Notes: generated by a model from the sequence alone, not told the origin. 64,000 nucleotides of DNA from Flavobacterium sp. ASV13 (GCF_000745775.1 NZ_JQJY01000001.1:434001-498000), one strand, 5' to 3'. Shown: positions 1 to 9,198, counted from the stretch's first letter. Numbers and translations: made by a program.

Positions 1-51
1 TATATGCAAAGTGGGCATGCAAAAGGAAAAGTGGTTGTGAAAATAAAATGA
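1..51 (+). CDS. C-terminal end of a zinc-type alcohol dehydrogenase / quinone oxidoreductase (partial)
   Basis: The window opens inside a reading frame whose last 16 residues read YMQSGHAKGKVVVKIK before a TGA stop. The pattern (SGHAxGKVVxxI) is the usual C-terminus of medium-chain NAD(P)-dependent dehydrogenases of the quinone oxidoreductase type. Everything upstream lies outside the window, so catalytic residues cannot be checked. The family call rests on this short tail alone. Confidence 0.55.
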   Translation, partial: YMQSGHAKGKVVVKIK

Positions 52-688
52 TCACGTATTTCTTTTTAATTATCATCTATAAATTTTTGAAACAAATATT
101 TTCCTAATTATTATTTAAATTTAGTTCTAATGCTTTGAATTTTTACAATCAAAAATTTATTACTGAAATTTGTAAACACAAATCAATTCTATAAAATCAT
201 ATGTTTATCTAATTAACGATTTTTAACATCTAACTCTTCCGATACAGAAAAAACCGCTACCAACTAAAAGATTAAATAATTATCTTACAAATTCAGCTAG
301 AAATAAGCAAATTTCTTTAAATCATTCATAAAATGATTTGGAATTTGTATCGTAGAGTCACTTAAAGAGGCAACTAACAAATAGTTATCTCTTTTTTTAT
401 ACACAAATATGTAAGTTTTTCAAGTCTTTACGGCCTAACGTTTATGATTTGAGTTTTTCAGGAGAAATCCTTAGACTGTTTGAAATAAACAATCTAAAAG
501 TGGCTTCATTAAAGGTTTATTTGGAGCTGAACAATGATTAGAAGTCCCGTTAAGAATATAGATTTTTTTTTCTCTTTTGTTTTATCGCAGTTTTTTGATG
601 TTCAATATAAAATAATTTCAAAATGGACTTAATACATTTTTTGTCACAAAAGCTAAGGCGAATTTCAAATAAATAAGCCATCACGGAA
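52..688. other. gene-poor intergenic stretch
   Basis: This stretch lies between the dehydrogenase tail and the convergent Lrp gene. The only structure seen is an imperfect hairpin followed by a T run at 364-398. An open stretch of about 50 codons ending near 541 on the plus strand has no recognisable family and no good start, so it is not called. Confidence 0.5.
364..398 (+). terminator. possible intrinsic terminator
   Basis: AAAGAG and AACTA pair with TAGTT and CTCTTT around a short internal mismatch and an ACAAA loop, and seven T residues follow. It could end transcripts coming from the dehydrogenase side, but it is about 310 bases from that stop codon. Confidence 0.4.
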
Positions 689-1141
689 CTATCCATACAG
701 ATTTTTTATCTCCGACATAACAAAGGTGCTTTGGGTACTCCCTATGCTTTCAACTGAGCCTAATTTATTAAAGACAAAATCCTGATAATGCTTCATGTCT
801 TTGGCAGAAACTTTCATTAAAAAATCGTAATCACCTGAGATATTATAACATTCCACAACTTCTTCTATTTTCATAATATCACTAACAAATTGATTCCCGA
901 TATTACGATCGTGCTGTTTAAGTTTGATATTGCAGAAAACAATGAAACCTCTATTTAATTTTTCTGCATCAAGCAGGGCAATATATTTTTTAATATAGCC
1001 ATTGTTTTCTAATCTTTTAATTCGCTCAAAAACAGGCGATGCTGAAAGATTTACCATTTTAGCAAGCTCTTTTACAGTGTATTTAGAATTATCGTGTAGT
1101 ATATTTAATAACTGAAGATCAATATCGTCTATTTGTTCCAT
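689..1141 (-). CDS. Lrp/AsnC family transcriptional regulator
   Basis: The product is a 150-residue protein with the full Lrp/AsnC layout. An N-terminal winged HTH (about residues 5-55, with DxxLLxxLxxN and SxxxVFxRIKRLExxGxI) is followed by the AsnC ligand-binding RAM domain (about 70-145, including the GDYDFLMKV strand). Members bind amino acids and activate or repress amino-acid genes. It is the last gene of a same-strand group with mesX, mesD and a transporter, so methionine or a related amino acid is a reasonable but unproven ligand. A TATATTTG box lies upstream. Confidence 0.93.
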   Translation of the reverse strand: MEQIDDIDLQLLNILHDNSKYTVKELAKMVNLSASPVFERIKRLENNGYIKKYIALLDAEKLNRGFIVFCNIKLKQHDRNIGNQFVSDIMKIEEVVECYNISGDYDFLMKVSAKDMKHYQDFVFNKLGSVESIGSTQSTFVMSEIKNLYG

Positions 1142-1186
1142 AGAATATTTTGGTTTAATTTATTTATAAGACAGAATAAAATTCTT

Positions 1187-1194
1187 CAAATATA
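1187..1194 (-). promoter_or_regulatory. -7 box candidate for the Lrp gene
   Basis: TATATTTG on the minus strand matches the Bacteroidota TAnnTTTG box and lies 46 bases upstream of the Lrp start. No clear -33 TTG sits at ideal spacing. The Lrp gene may therefore have its own start in addition to read-through from the transporter. Confidence 0.4.
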
Positions 1195-1218
1195 ACCAAA
1201 AACAATACAAAAATCTTA

Positions 1219-2211
1219 TTATACTTCTTTTCGTCGAGCCATACCCTGAGCGATAATACTAGCGGCAATCAATTGCAAGGCATGGTAAAGCATCAGGGGC
1301 AGCAATACGATCCCGGTGATGGTACTGTGCTGAAAAAGTACTTTTGACATAACGGTGCCGTGTACCAATGATTTTTTAGATCCGCAGAATAAGACAGTAA
1401 TACGATCTTCAACTGAAAAACCAAGCAGGCGGCTGAGTAGTCCGACACAAAAGAATACGGAAAAAAACAACGCCATCATCCCTGCAGCGAGTCCTGCAAG
1501 TTCAAGGGCGGTGAAGCCTTCAAAAAGATGTTCGGAAAATGACTTGCAAAACGACGTGTAAATAATCGTTAGAATAACTGCCTGATCGAAATATTTGAGC
1601 TGTTTCTTGTATTTTTCGGCAATGGCGCCGAAACGGGAATTGAGACTTATACCAATAATGACAGGCAACAAAACTTGAAGAATCAACTTTATGACAATTT
1701 GAGTAACATCAAAATCGCCTGTCGCAGAAGCTATAAAAAGTCCAACCCAGAGCGGCGTAACCACTACTCCGATCAAGCTGGAAATACTCGCATTGAAAAT
1801 AGCTGCGGGAATGTTTCCCTTAGCGATCGAAACCATGACCACCGAAGAAGAAACTGTGGACGGCAATGCTGCCAGAAAAAATACACCCAGCCAAAGCAGC
1901 TCGAAGCCATTATTGACAAACAACGGGCGAAATGCCAAGACAATGAGCGGAAAAAATAAAAAGGTTGTCAACTGGACGACAATGTGCATTTTCCAGTTAG
2001 AAAGTCCGGCTTTTAGTTTCTCAACACTCAGTCGCATGCCATAAAACAAGAAAATCAAGGAAACACCAACATTAGCAATCTCCTCCAGCGAAACAGGTTC
2101 TTTGACCATGCCTGGCTTTGGCAAAAAATAAGCCATCAGAATCATGGTGGCTATCATTAACAGGAAACCGTCGAAACCTGCTTTTTTTAATACTTCTAAT
2201 AATTTCTTCAA
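1219..2211 (-). CDS. bile acid:sodium symporter-like (SBF-like) transporter
   Basis: The 330-residue hydrophobic protein has about nine to ten membrane segments. Its conserved core (ALPSTVSSSVVMVSIAKGN followed by NASISSLIGVVVTPL) is typical of the SBF-like / SLC10A7-like branch. The family moves organic anions or small metabolites with Na+; the substrate here is unknown. The start is a TTG: the in-frame codons upstream reach a stop and the first internal ATG is residue 19, which would cut off the conserved N-terminal KKxGFDGFLL segment. It lies 58 bases downstream of mesD, so it may carry something linked to methionine or homocysteine, or the unknown methyl donor. Confidence 0.85.
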   Translation of the reverse strand: MKKLLEVLKKAGFDGFLLMIATMILMAYFLPKPGMVKEPVSLEEIANVGVSLIFLFYGMRLSVEKLKAGLSNWKMHIVVQLTTFLFFPLIVLAFRPLFVNNGFELLWLGVFFLAALPSTVSSSVVMVSIAKGNIPAAIFNASISSLIGVVVTPLWVGLFIASATGDFDVTQIVIKLILQVLLPVIIGISLNSRFGAIAEKYKKQLKYFDQAVILTIIYTSFCKSFSEHLFEGFTALELAGLAAGMMALFFSVFFCVGLLSRLLGFSVEDRITVLFCGSKKSLVHGTVMSKVLFQHSTITGIVLLPLMLYHALQLIAASIIAQGMARRKEV

Positions 2212-2231
2212 TGTGTTTTAAATATTATTCC

Positions 2232-2247
2232 TCCGTGGAGGCACGGA
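2232..2247 (-). other. small hairpin just upstream of the TTG-started transporter gene
   Basis: Arms TCCGTG and CACGGA enclose GAGG. On the minus strand this overlaps a GGAGG motif about 20 bases before the TTG start. No T run follows, so it is not an intrinsic terminator. It could shape translation or mRNA processing between mesD and the transporter. Confidence 0.35.
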
Positions 2248-2269
2248 CTCCATTATTAATATATTGAGA

Positions 2270-3301
2270 CTAAATCCCAAGTTCTTTACGTATAATTTCT
2301 GCTCCAGCGCTTAAAGCACTTAACTTGCCTCTAGCTACGTTTCTAGATAGCGGGGCCATACCGCAATTTGTAGAAGGGTAAAGATTTTCGGCATCTACAA
2401 ACTCAAGAGCTTTACGCAAGGTAGCGGCTACTTCTTCTGGTGTTTCGATAGTGTTGGTTGCCACATCAATGGCACCTACCATTACTTTTTTACCGCGAAC
2501 AAGTTCCATTAAATTTAAAGGCACATTGGAGTTGTGACATTCTAAAGACACCACATCAATTTTAGATTTTTGAATTTTCGGAAAAATTTCTTCGTATTGT
2601 CGCCACTCTGAACCTAATGTCTTTTTCCAATCAGTATTTGCCTGTATTCCATAACCATAGCAAATATGAACCGCAGTTTGACAGTGTAAACCTTCAATGG
2701 CTCTTTCTAATGCTGCCATTCCCCAATCGTTTACCTCATCAAAGAATACATTAAATGCAGGTTCATCAAACTGGATAATATCTACCCCTGCGTCTTGAAG
2801 TTCTCTTGCTTCTTCATTGAGTGCTTTCGCAAATTCCCACGCCAATTTTTCTCGGCTTTTATAGTGATCGTCGTACAAGGTATCTACCATTGTCAGCGGG
2901 CCTGGCAATGCCCATTTTATAGGCTTATTAGTCTGTTTACGTAAAAATTTAGCATCTTCAACAAAAACTGCCTTTTGACGTGCAACCTCACCTACCACCA
3001 CTGGAACACTCGCGTCATAACGGTTACGGATTTTTACCGTTTTACGATTTTCAAAATCTACACCGCTTAAATGCTCGATAAAAGTCGTTACAAAATGCTG
3101 GCGTGTCTGCTCGCCATCACAAATGATATCTAGATCTGCCAATTGTTGTTCCTGCAGAGAAATGCGCAACGCATCTTGTTTTCCTTCAAGTAGCTGATTG
3201 CCTTCTAATTTCCATGGTGACCAAAGTTTTTCAGGTGGTGCAAGCCAGGCAGGTTTAGGTAAACTTCCAACAATAGAGGTGGGTAATAATAATTTCTTCA
3301 T
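2270..3301 (-). CDS. mesD: folate-independent core methionine synthase MesD
   Basis: This 343-residue protein resembles only the C-terminal catalytic half of MetE and lacks the N-terminal folate-binding half (full MetE is about 750 residues). The zinc/homocysteine ligands are all visible: H212 and C214 (VHICYG), E254 (SLEC) and C313 (NCGMA). Such core synthases methylate homocysteine from donors other than folate. MesD of Acinetobacter baylyi is reported to depend on oxygen and on the DUF1852 partner MesX; here the DUF1852 gene lies 30 bases upstream. The pairing supports the MesD assignment over a general core MetE. The natural methyl donor is not known to me. Confidence 0.85.
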   Translation of the reverse strand: MKKLLLPTSIVGSLPKPAWLAPPEKLWSPWKLEGNQLLEGKQDALRISLQEQQLADLDIICDGEQTRQHFVTTFIEHLSGVDFENRKTVKIRNRYDASVPVVVGEVARQKAVFVEDAKFLRKQTNKPIKWALPGPLTMVDTLYDDHYKSREKLAWEFAKALNEEARELQDAGVDIIQFDEPAFNVFFDEVNDWGMAALERAIEGLHCQTAVHICYGYGIQANTDWKKTLGSEWRQYEEIFPKIQKSKIDVVSLECHNSNVPLNLMELVRGKKVMVGAIDVATNTIETPEEVAATLRKALEFVDAENLYPSTNCGMAPLSRNVARGKLSALSAGAEIIRKELGI

Positions 3302-3331
3302 AACAGTATAATTTTAGTGCGTTGTAATCAA

Positions 3332-4384
3332 TTAAAGGGTAAAATTAGCAGACCATTGTTCCAAGAGACTTTTGTAAGGCTTAATGAAATGCTCTTCTGC
3401 ATATTTACCTTGTTCAACAGCCAGTCGGCTGCGCTCTTCGCGGTCATAATCCACGCGAGTCAGTGAATAGTCTTCGTGTTTAAGACTAGGTTGATAGATT
3501 TTCCCAGCCACTGAATTTGCATTGTAAATTTCAGGGCGATAAATCTTCTGAAAAGTCTCCATTGTGCTGATTGAGCTAATTAGTCCAAGATCAGTATAAT
3601 CAGCAAGCAGATCTCCTGAATGATAAAAAGCCATCGGTGCCACACTATTTGGAGGCATGAAAAAACGAACTTTTAAACCCATTTTAGAGAAATATTCATC
3701 AGTGAGAGAATACTCATTCTGCAGATACTCAAAACCCAGAACCGGATGCTGATACTCCGTGCGAGTATACGTTTTGTTACTCGATACACTTAGACAAATG
3801 ATCGGTGACATCTTAAAGTGCTCTTTATAAGTGACTGAACTCACAAAACACTTATAAAGTTTTCCGTGCAAATCACCAAAATTTTCAGGAATAGAAAAAT
3901 TAGCTTTATTTTTATTGTGCTCAATCAATAAAATACTGAAATCATAATCCCGAACATAAGAGGAATAATTATTTCCGGCAACTCCTTCGATTTGCTGGCC
4001 AGTCTTACGGTCAATAATATTTGTTTTTAAAACTTCAATCATAGGTAGATCGTTACTACCGTTCTTATCATCAATACTCATTGTTACTGTGAGGATTTCA
4101 AGTTCCACATGGTAACGATCCGCTTTTGGATTATCCAAATGAGCCAAAGAATTGAATCGATTGTTAATCATATTTAATGCATTGTGTAAGTTTTGCTGAC
4201 GATTAGCTCCTCTGGCCAAGTTGGCAAAATTGGTTGTTAAACGCGTTTTACTTGAGGGGTGATAATTTTCATCTAAACAAGTGCTCTTTAGTGTGAATGC
4301 AAAATCATTCTTGATTGTATTCTGGGTGTTTTCAATATCCTCCTTTTCGCTTATTCTTAAATCTTCTTGTATGTTCGCTTTCAT
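3332..4384 (-). CDS. mesX: DUF1852 protein, MesD partner MesX
   Basis: The product is about 350 residues with DUF1852 features, including the N-terminal FAFTLKSTCLDENYHPSSK and TRLTTNFANLARG region (split here) and a conserved body. I start it at the ATG giving MKANIQED; a longer frame begins with a TTG 11 codons earlier and adds nothing typical of the family. It is the first gene of the mesX-mesD-transporter-Lrp group. DUF1852 is known as the obligate partner of MesD, though its chemistry is unresolved. No signal peptide or membrane segment is visible, so it should be cytoplasmic. Confidence 0.85.
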   Translation of the reverse strand: MKANIQEDLRISEKEDIENTQNTIKNDFAFTLKSTCLDENYHPSSKTRLTTNFANLARGANRQQNLHNALNMINNRFNSLAHLDNPKADRYHVELEILTVTMSIDDKNGSNDLPMIEVLKTNIIDRKTGQQIEGVAGNNYSSYVRDYDFSILLIEHNKNKANFSIPENFGDLHGKLYKCFVSSVTYKEHFKMSPIICLSVSSNKTYTRTEYQHPVLGFEYLQNEYSLTDEYFSKMGLKVRFFMPPNSVAPMAFYHSGDLLADYTDLGLISSISTMETFQKIYRPEIYNANSVAGKIYQPSLKHEDYSLTRVDYDREERSRLAVEQGKYAEEHFIKPYKSLLEQWSANFTL

Positions 4385-4652
4385 CTGATGACAAGGTTTA
4401 GTTTTTTTACCCTGCAAATTTTAAAACAAAAGATTTAATATCCTATGAAACTAAAAAATACAGTTAATTATTCTTTTTTAATACATATTTATAGATTATT
4501 AATCTTTTTACAAATAAAATATTGAAAGAAAACAGATAATTATTCTTTAGAGAACTAGGATATGATTGATTTGAAGTTTCCCATAGCAATTCAAGCCTCG
4601 AAAAACAAAACAAATAAATTTATATTTGCCAAAATTTAAGATAGACATAGTA

Positions 4653-5282
4653 ATGAATTTGATAGAAAATTTAAAATGGCGCTACGCCACAAAAGCTTAC
4701 AATAACATTAAAGTAACAGAAGAGAAGATTGATCAGATCTTAGAGGCTATAAATCTTTCAGCATCATCTTGTGGCCTGCAATCTTACCGTGTTTTTGTTG
4801 TAAGCAACCCAGAAATCCAAAAAAAATTAGGTGCTGATTCGTATAATGGACAGATTAGCTCTTGCTCTCATTTGTTGGTTTTTGCTGCATTCAATGACAT
4901 GACTTCGACTTACATTGACAATTACATGGCAATGACAGAAAAGCAAAGAGGTCTTGATGCTGGTGCCTTATCAGGATTTAGAAATGGATTGCATTCCTAT
5001 TTTAGCTCTATTAACGCAGAGCAAAAAGCCCTTTGGGCGGCCAAACAGGCTTATATTGCACTAGGAACTGCGCTTATTGCCGCGGCAGAATTGAAAGTGG
5101 ATGCCACTCCTATCGAAGGATTTAATGCCGCCATTATCGATGAGGTTTTGGGTTTGAAAGAAAAAGGGTTGCATTCTACAGTTATACTCGCTTTAGGATA
5201 TCGGGATTCGGAAAAAGACTATATGGCAGCTACAAAAAAAGTTCGTTTGCCTATAGATGAAATGATAACTAAAGTTTACTAG
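4653..5282 (+). CDS. nitroreductase family NAD(P)H-dependent oxidoreductase
   Basis: The 209-residue protein has the nitroreductase fold signature: N-terminal WRYATKAYN, ASSCGLQSYRVFVV for FMN binding, and KQAYIALGTALIAAAELKVDATPIEGF near the C-terminus. These FMN flavoproteins reduce quinones, nitro-compounds or similar electrophiles with NAD(P)H and act in the cytoplasm. The ATG at 4653 gives the usual start; an earlier TTG adds nine residues. A TATATTTG box sits at 4621-4628, about 25 bases before the ATG. It is divergent from mesX. Confidence 0.9.
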   Translation: MNLIENLKWRYATKAYNNIKVTEEKIDQILEAINLSASSCGLQSYRVFVVSNPEIQKKLGADSYNGQISSCSHLLVFAAFNDMTSTYIDNYMAMTEKQRGLDAGALSGFRNGLHSYFSSINAEQKALWAAKQAYIALGTALIAAAELKVDATPIEGFNAAIIDEVLGLKEKGLHSTVILALGYRDSEKDYMAATKKVRLPIDEMITKVY

Positions 5283-5384
5283 TATTAGTAGATTTGTTAA
5301 TTATTATGGGAAAAGTATACGTTCAACCTTGTGTACTTGATATCTTTTCTGCCACAAAGTGCTCAGACAAATTATACATCTTAC

Positions 5385-5795
5385 TTATTTAATAAATATA
5401 CTGTCACGATATTTTATATAAAGTATGACTGTAATGCAAATTACAAAAGCGGCCCAAACTTTACTTCCCAATTCATGAACATATTTGAGATCATTTAATT
5501 GATCAGAATCAAATTTATATTTTTTAGGAAACAACCACACATATTCGAACATAAACCAAACCGGAGGGCCAATTGTCCAAGCACAGTATGCAATCACATC
5601 AAAAATTTTATAGTGAACTTCTTTACATCCTTCTATACAGTTTAATTCAGTATGGATATTCTTCAAATTAAAAGAATTTGTTATTTCCCATAATGTAAAA
5701 AATAACGCAACGATTGAAAGTGTAAAAATGATTCGACCTATTAGTGAAAACCAAAGTTTGGGATTCGATTCTGAAATATTTTGTTGATTTCCCAT
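5385..5795 (-). CDS. small membrane protein of unknown function
   Basis: The 136-residue protein has about three hydrophobic segments (roughly residues 15-35, 65-88 and 112-132) and no recognised domain. Its only notable feature is a short loop with two cysteines (LNCIEGCKEVH). It is the last gene of the protease-nuclease/DUF2235 cassette, 46 bases after the DUF2235 gene, so a membrane anchor, channel or immunity-type role is conceivable. That is an inference from position only. Confidence 0.7.
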   Translation of the reverse strand: MGNQQNISESNPKLWFSLIGRIIFTLSIVALFFTLWEITNSFNLKNIHTELNCIEGCKEVHYKIFDVIAYCAWTIGPPVWFMFEYVWLFPKKYKFDSDQLNDLKYVHELGSKVWAAFVICITVILYIKYRDSIFIK

Positions 5796-5841
5796 AAATT
5801 AATTATTAAGTTTTACTAGAATATTTTTATTTTACCCCCTA

Positions 5842-6930
5842 TCAATACTTTATTACCTGATTCGTTACAGTTTCAAAATTATCATTTAGCAAATTCAAAT
5901 TGGCAGGTTTATATTTACTGGTAGTTATTTTATCAATTACACTTTTATGGATAAAAGTGCCTTGTTCGAATTTTCGTAGCGGCCACAATCTAAAATCTAA
6001 AATCATATCATGATAACCGCTGCCTTTTTTATATCGGGCTCTTGGTATGAAATCAAATAGTTTAAAACCAATTGAAAGCGAGTTGTGTATTTCAAGTGTA
6101 TAATCGGGCTTTTGATACTTAGAATTTATACCATATACATAGTAGTCAACTTTCTTTTTTAAAAGTTTTAATTCCTGATTAGAAGCTTCACCCAGCATCC
6201 ATTCTAAAGCTAACTTAGACAAACCTTCAATGGGATAAGAACCTCCTACATCAGAATGTACGCCTGCAAAAAGAACTTGCTTACAGTTTGTATGCAATTC
6301 TGAAACTTCATAAAAATCATAATGCTTTCTTCTCTCATCTATAGAAATCGCGTGTCTTACTGTTTTCGCAATACCTAAACTTCTTGAATAGGGAAAGCTT
6401 TTGTAATAGTTTATCAATCCTCCAGCGGCAACAACAGTATCCCATATGCCTATGAAATGAATATCAATTTCTCTAGAGAATCTGGAACGAAAAGCGTTTG
6501 CTATCTGATGCATCTTATCTCCCTTTACATAAATTTCAAGAGCATATCTTAAATGTGCATAGTTCCCTTTTTGTAATAAGCCAAACATTTCGATTACTCC
6601 ACTTAACATTCTGACTGTATAGGCGCCACGGCTAAAGCCAAAAAGAAAAATTTTGTCACCATCTTGATAGTTTTCCATTAAAAAAAGATAAGCATCCTTT
6701 ACATTGTCCTCAAGACTCGATGCAGACACAAGATCTTTCATGATATTCCATTTTCTAACTAACCAATTTTTGGCGCCACTGGGAGTAATTGTTCCGACTC
6801 CAGGATGATAATAAGTTATCTGTTCGTCACTTTTTTCAAGACAACTGTACAAATGCAGCACATTTGTGTTTTCATTGATGGTCAGCTTATTATCTGTCCC
6901 ATCACAACAGATTACTAAGTTTTTTGGCAT
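5842..6930 (-). CDS. DUF2235 family alpha/beta hydrolase
   Basis: The 362-residue protein starts with the DUF2235 hallmark LVICCDGTDN and has a nucleophile elbow GFSRGA (S100), an acidic residue in IWDTV and a histidine in VHSDVGGSY. These make up a Ser-Asp-His triad as in Tle1-type phospholipases. Some DUF2235 members are type VI secretion lipase effectors; others occur in conflict islands. No signal peptide is seen. It lies 42 bases after the protease-nuclease gene. Lipid or another ester is the likely substrate; a type VI role is not supported because no VgrG, Hcp or PAAR gene is near. Confidence 0.88.
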   Translation of the reverse strand: MPKNLVICCDGTDNKLTINENTNVLHLYSCLEKSDEQITYYHPGVGTITPSGAKNWLVRKWNIMKDLVSASSLEDNVKDAYLFLMENYQDGDKIFLFGFSRGAYTVRMLSGVIEMFGLLQKGNYAHLRYALEIYVKGDKMHQIANAFRSRFSREIDIHFIGIWDTVVAAGGLINYYKSFPYSRSLGIAKTVRHAISIDERRKHYDFYEVSELHTNCKQVLFAGVHSDVGGSYPIEGLSKLALEWMLGEASNQELKLLKKKVDYYVYGINSKYQKPDYTLEIHNSLSIGFKLFDFIPRARYKKGSGYHDMILDFRLWPLRKFEQGTFIHKSVIDKITTSKYKPANLNLLNDNFETVTNQVIKY

Positions 6931-6972
6931 AAAATTGCTTTTTTAAAATTATAAAAATGAACAGAACCAACT

Positions 6973-9198
6973 CTAAAGCACTATTGATTTTTCATCCGTC
7001 AGAATCAAACTTTCTTCACCATTATTTGGTCTGAACGTATCGAATTCTTCTAATCCTTGAAAATCAATTTCTGTTGCTTCACTGATACTTTTAATAGTGC
7101 ATTGGTAATTTTTAAATTCTACTACCTGGTCTATATCAAGTGCTTCTAAATCCTCTCGCAAACTTTCATCAAAATGAATATTACTCACCAGCAATTTTTG
7201 AGATAATCTAAAGGCTGTGGCTTTTAAATTGTCTGCGTCATCAATCCACACAATTATTTTAAAAAAATCCATTGGTGTTCTCACGCCTCTGAAAATTTTG
7301 TCTGTTTTTTTATCGAAAATTGGTCCGTTAAAAACAGTCATTTTAGTTTCGTCGTTGTCAGTTTGTCTTTTAACCCCTTTTTCTAAAACTGCTTTTTCAA
7401 GTTTTCCCCAAACTCCACCTGCACGATTCAATCCTGGAACTTGTGGACATGCATTGGAATAAAAACAAGTATAAATACCATTACGCAACTCATTATCTTT
7501 TGAAGCAGGAATATTCCATTTAGCATCCTGATATCGACTCATATGGCCTTTGTCAAAATTAGATTTTGCATAAAACTTATCGTCAAGCTGGCAGGATTTA
7601 TCTATCCTCGCATCACGAAGCCAGTCATCGCTGCGTTCTGTATCATCTATTCGAAGTGCGGGATCGCCCGATACATTCACAGCACTTATTAAAGGCATTT
7701 TTCTGACGCCATTAAAAATAACACTGTAATTAAAATACTTAAGTATTATTGATTTGTCCTTTAGCTTCGCTATTTCCTCTTCAATATCACTTCCTTTTTT
7801 GGGTATTGGCATTGGAACATTTATCCCAAGAAAATCCGCGCTATATCCAATACAAGCACTAAAATCCATCCCGTCTTCTTTACCCGTTTTAAAGACCTCA
7901 TCAGAAATTTTATTATCGGGATTATTGCCTTTTGGTTCTGAAACTCCAACTGCAGCTATTTTTTTAGTTGACAAACTGATATCTATAGTTTTTTCACTGC
8001 TCAAAGCATCAACAGGGACACTTATTAAAATGTTCTTGCTATTATTTTCCATAACGTCTTGGTTTACTATTTTTTTTTGTTCAGTATCTACAACTGTATC
8101 ATTAATCGAAAAATGCAAAATTTCTTTTTGGGGTAATTGCTCAATTGCTGTAATTATGGGGTCATTAGGATTTTTTTCTCTCACCTGCTTTAAAATTGCA
8201 CTAATTCTGATTCCTTCATTTTTAAGCCAGACCACTTTGGTAATGTCAATTTTACCATCATATTCTGGGATTAAATTACCATCTTTATCAAGATAGTGTT
8301 TTCCGTCTTCGGTCATTTTTGCAATACTCTTATGATGAAGACCTACGACCTGCCACTGGTCATTAAACACCGGACTTCCGCTGCTTCCCTGAGCTGTATC
8401 TGTTTTGTAATAAATTTTGAAATCATCTATACCAACAAACAAATTTTCTCTGATAGACAACTGTTTATAATCTCCCAAAGGATGATGAATAATGTTAAGT
8501 TTTTCAACATTTACCTCTCCAATTTTACCTACTAGCCGATCTAGATATAAATAACCAATTTTATCTAAAGAATATTTATTGTCTACATCGGTAGGCGCTA
8601 TTCCAACAAAGCAATAATCGAGTTCTTCATTGTTATAGAATTTTGTGGCATCCATTTTAAATATAACGGGATCAATAGGATGTCCTAAATTGTCATACTC
8701 ATAAAAAAAATGAGCCTCGCTTTCGGTTGCCATTTCCTTAGTCTTAAAAACGTGCCAATTGGTAAGCATTAAGTTTTTAGAAACCATAAAACCAGTAGCA
8801 AAACCAGTTTTTTTACCATTTTCTTTAATCACTATTCTGGCGACTTTTCTTTTAGTAATTGCAATGAGTTCAATAAAATTACTGTACAAAGAATCATTAT
8901 TTCCTATGGCTCTTTCGTAAGCGAAATCAACAGGTTCAGCCGTTTTGGAAGCAAGCATATCCTTCCTGTTCTCTTTCCTTTTTTGATTTTCTTCCTCCGA
9001 AATATGTGGTATTGATTCAGCTACAATGCGATTGCCATTAGACTTATAATTTTCGGGAGAAAGAATGTCTGAATCATCACTATCGCCAAGGGCAGCATCA
9101 ATAGAAAAACTCTCGTTTGCTATCGTAGAAGCAATTAACGTGTCTTTAGCCTCTTGATTAGTTTCTTTCTGTAATTGTTCTTTAGATACTTTTAGCAT
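6973..9198 (-). CDS. trypsin-like serine protease fused to a NUC1-type DNA/RNA non-specific endonuclease
   Basis: The 741-residue protein has three parts. Residues 1-110 are polar and probably disordered. Residues 110-345 form a trypsin/HtrA-like domain with H149 (LTNWHVF), D194 (ELDYCFV) and S273 (GSSGSP). Residues 480-720 form a NUC1 nuclease with catalytic H552 in FDKGHM (a DRGH variant), metal/active-site Asn in SNACPQ (N582) and N591 before the conserved VWGKLE helix. No signal peptide or transmembrane segment is present, so it is likely cytoplasmic. A protease that could release or activate a non-specific nuclease is a typical toxin or conflict-effector design. It sits in the middle of a seven-gene operon. 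Confidence 0.9.
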   Translation of the reverse strand: MLKVSKEQLQKETNQEAKDTLIASTIANESFSIDAALGDSDDSDILSPENYKSNGNRIVAESIPHISEEENQKRKENRKDMLASKTAEPVDFAYERAIGNNDSLYSNFIELIAITKRKVARIVIKENGKKTGFATGFMVSKNLMLTNWHVFKTKEMATESEAHFFYEYDNLGHPIDPVIFKMDATKFYNNEELDYCFVGIAPTDVDNKYSLDKIGYLYLDRLVGKIGEVNVEKLNIIHHPLGDYKQLSIRENLFVGIDDFKIYYKTDTAQGSSGSPVFNDQWQVVGLHHKSIAKMTEDGKHYLDKDGNLIPEYDGKIDITKVVWLKNEGIRISAILKQVREKNPNDPIITAIEQLPQKEILHFSINDTVVDTEQKKIVNQDVMENNSKNILISVPVDALSSEKTIDISLSTKKIAAVGVSEPKGNNPDNKISDEVFKTGKEDGMDFSACIGYSADFLGINVPMPIPKKGSDIEEEIAKLKDKSIILKYFNYSVIFNGVRKMPLISAVNVSGDPALRIDDTERSDDWLRDARIDKSCQLDDKFYAKSNFDKGHMSRYQDAKWNIPASKDNELRNGIYTCFYSNACPQVPGLNRAGGVWGKLEKAVLEKGVKRQTDNDETKMTVFNGPIFDKKTDKIFRGVRTPMDFFKIIVWIDDADNLKATAFRLSQKLLVSNIHFDESLREDLEALDIDQVVEFKNYQCTIKSISEATEIDFQGLEEFDTFRPNNGEESLILTDEKSIVL

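Noticed and set aside
480..541. Open stretch near the left edge ending in LKVYLELNND
   Set aside because: About 50 codons with no start in a suitable place and no recognisable motif; chance cannot be excluded in AT-rich DNA.
4418..4652. SAM or other riboswitch upstream of mesX
   Set aside because: The region is AT-rich without the paired elements of S-box or SAM-II RNAs.
5842..6930. DUF2235 gene as a type VI secretion effector
   Set aside because: No VgrG, Hcp, PAAR or immunity-pair arrangement is near; the gene is part of the protease-nuclease operon instead.
7754..8296. A 180-codon plus-strand ORF inside the protease-nuclease gene
   Set aside because: It is antisense to a gene with clear domains and its serine/phenylalanine/leucine-rich product is typical of a reverse-frame shadow.
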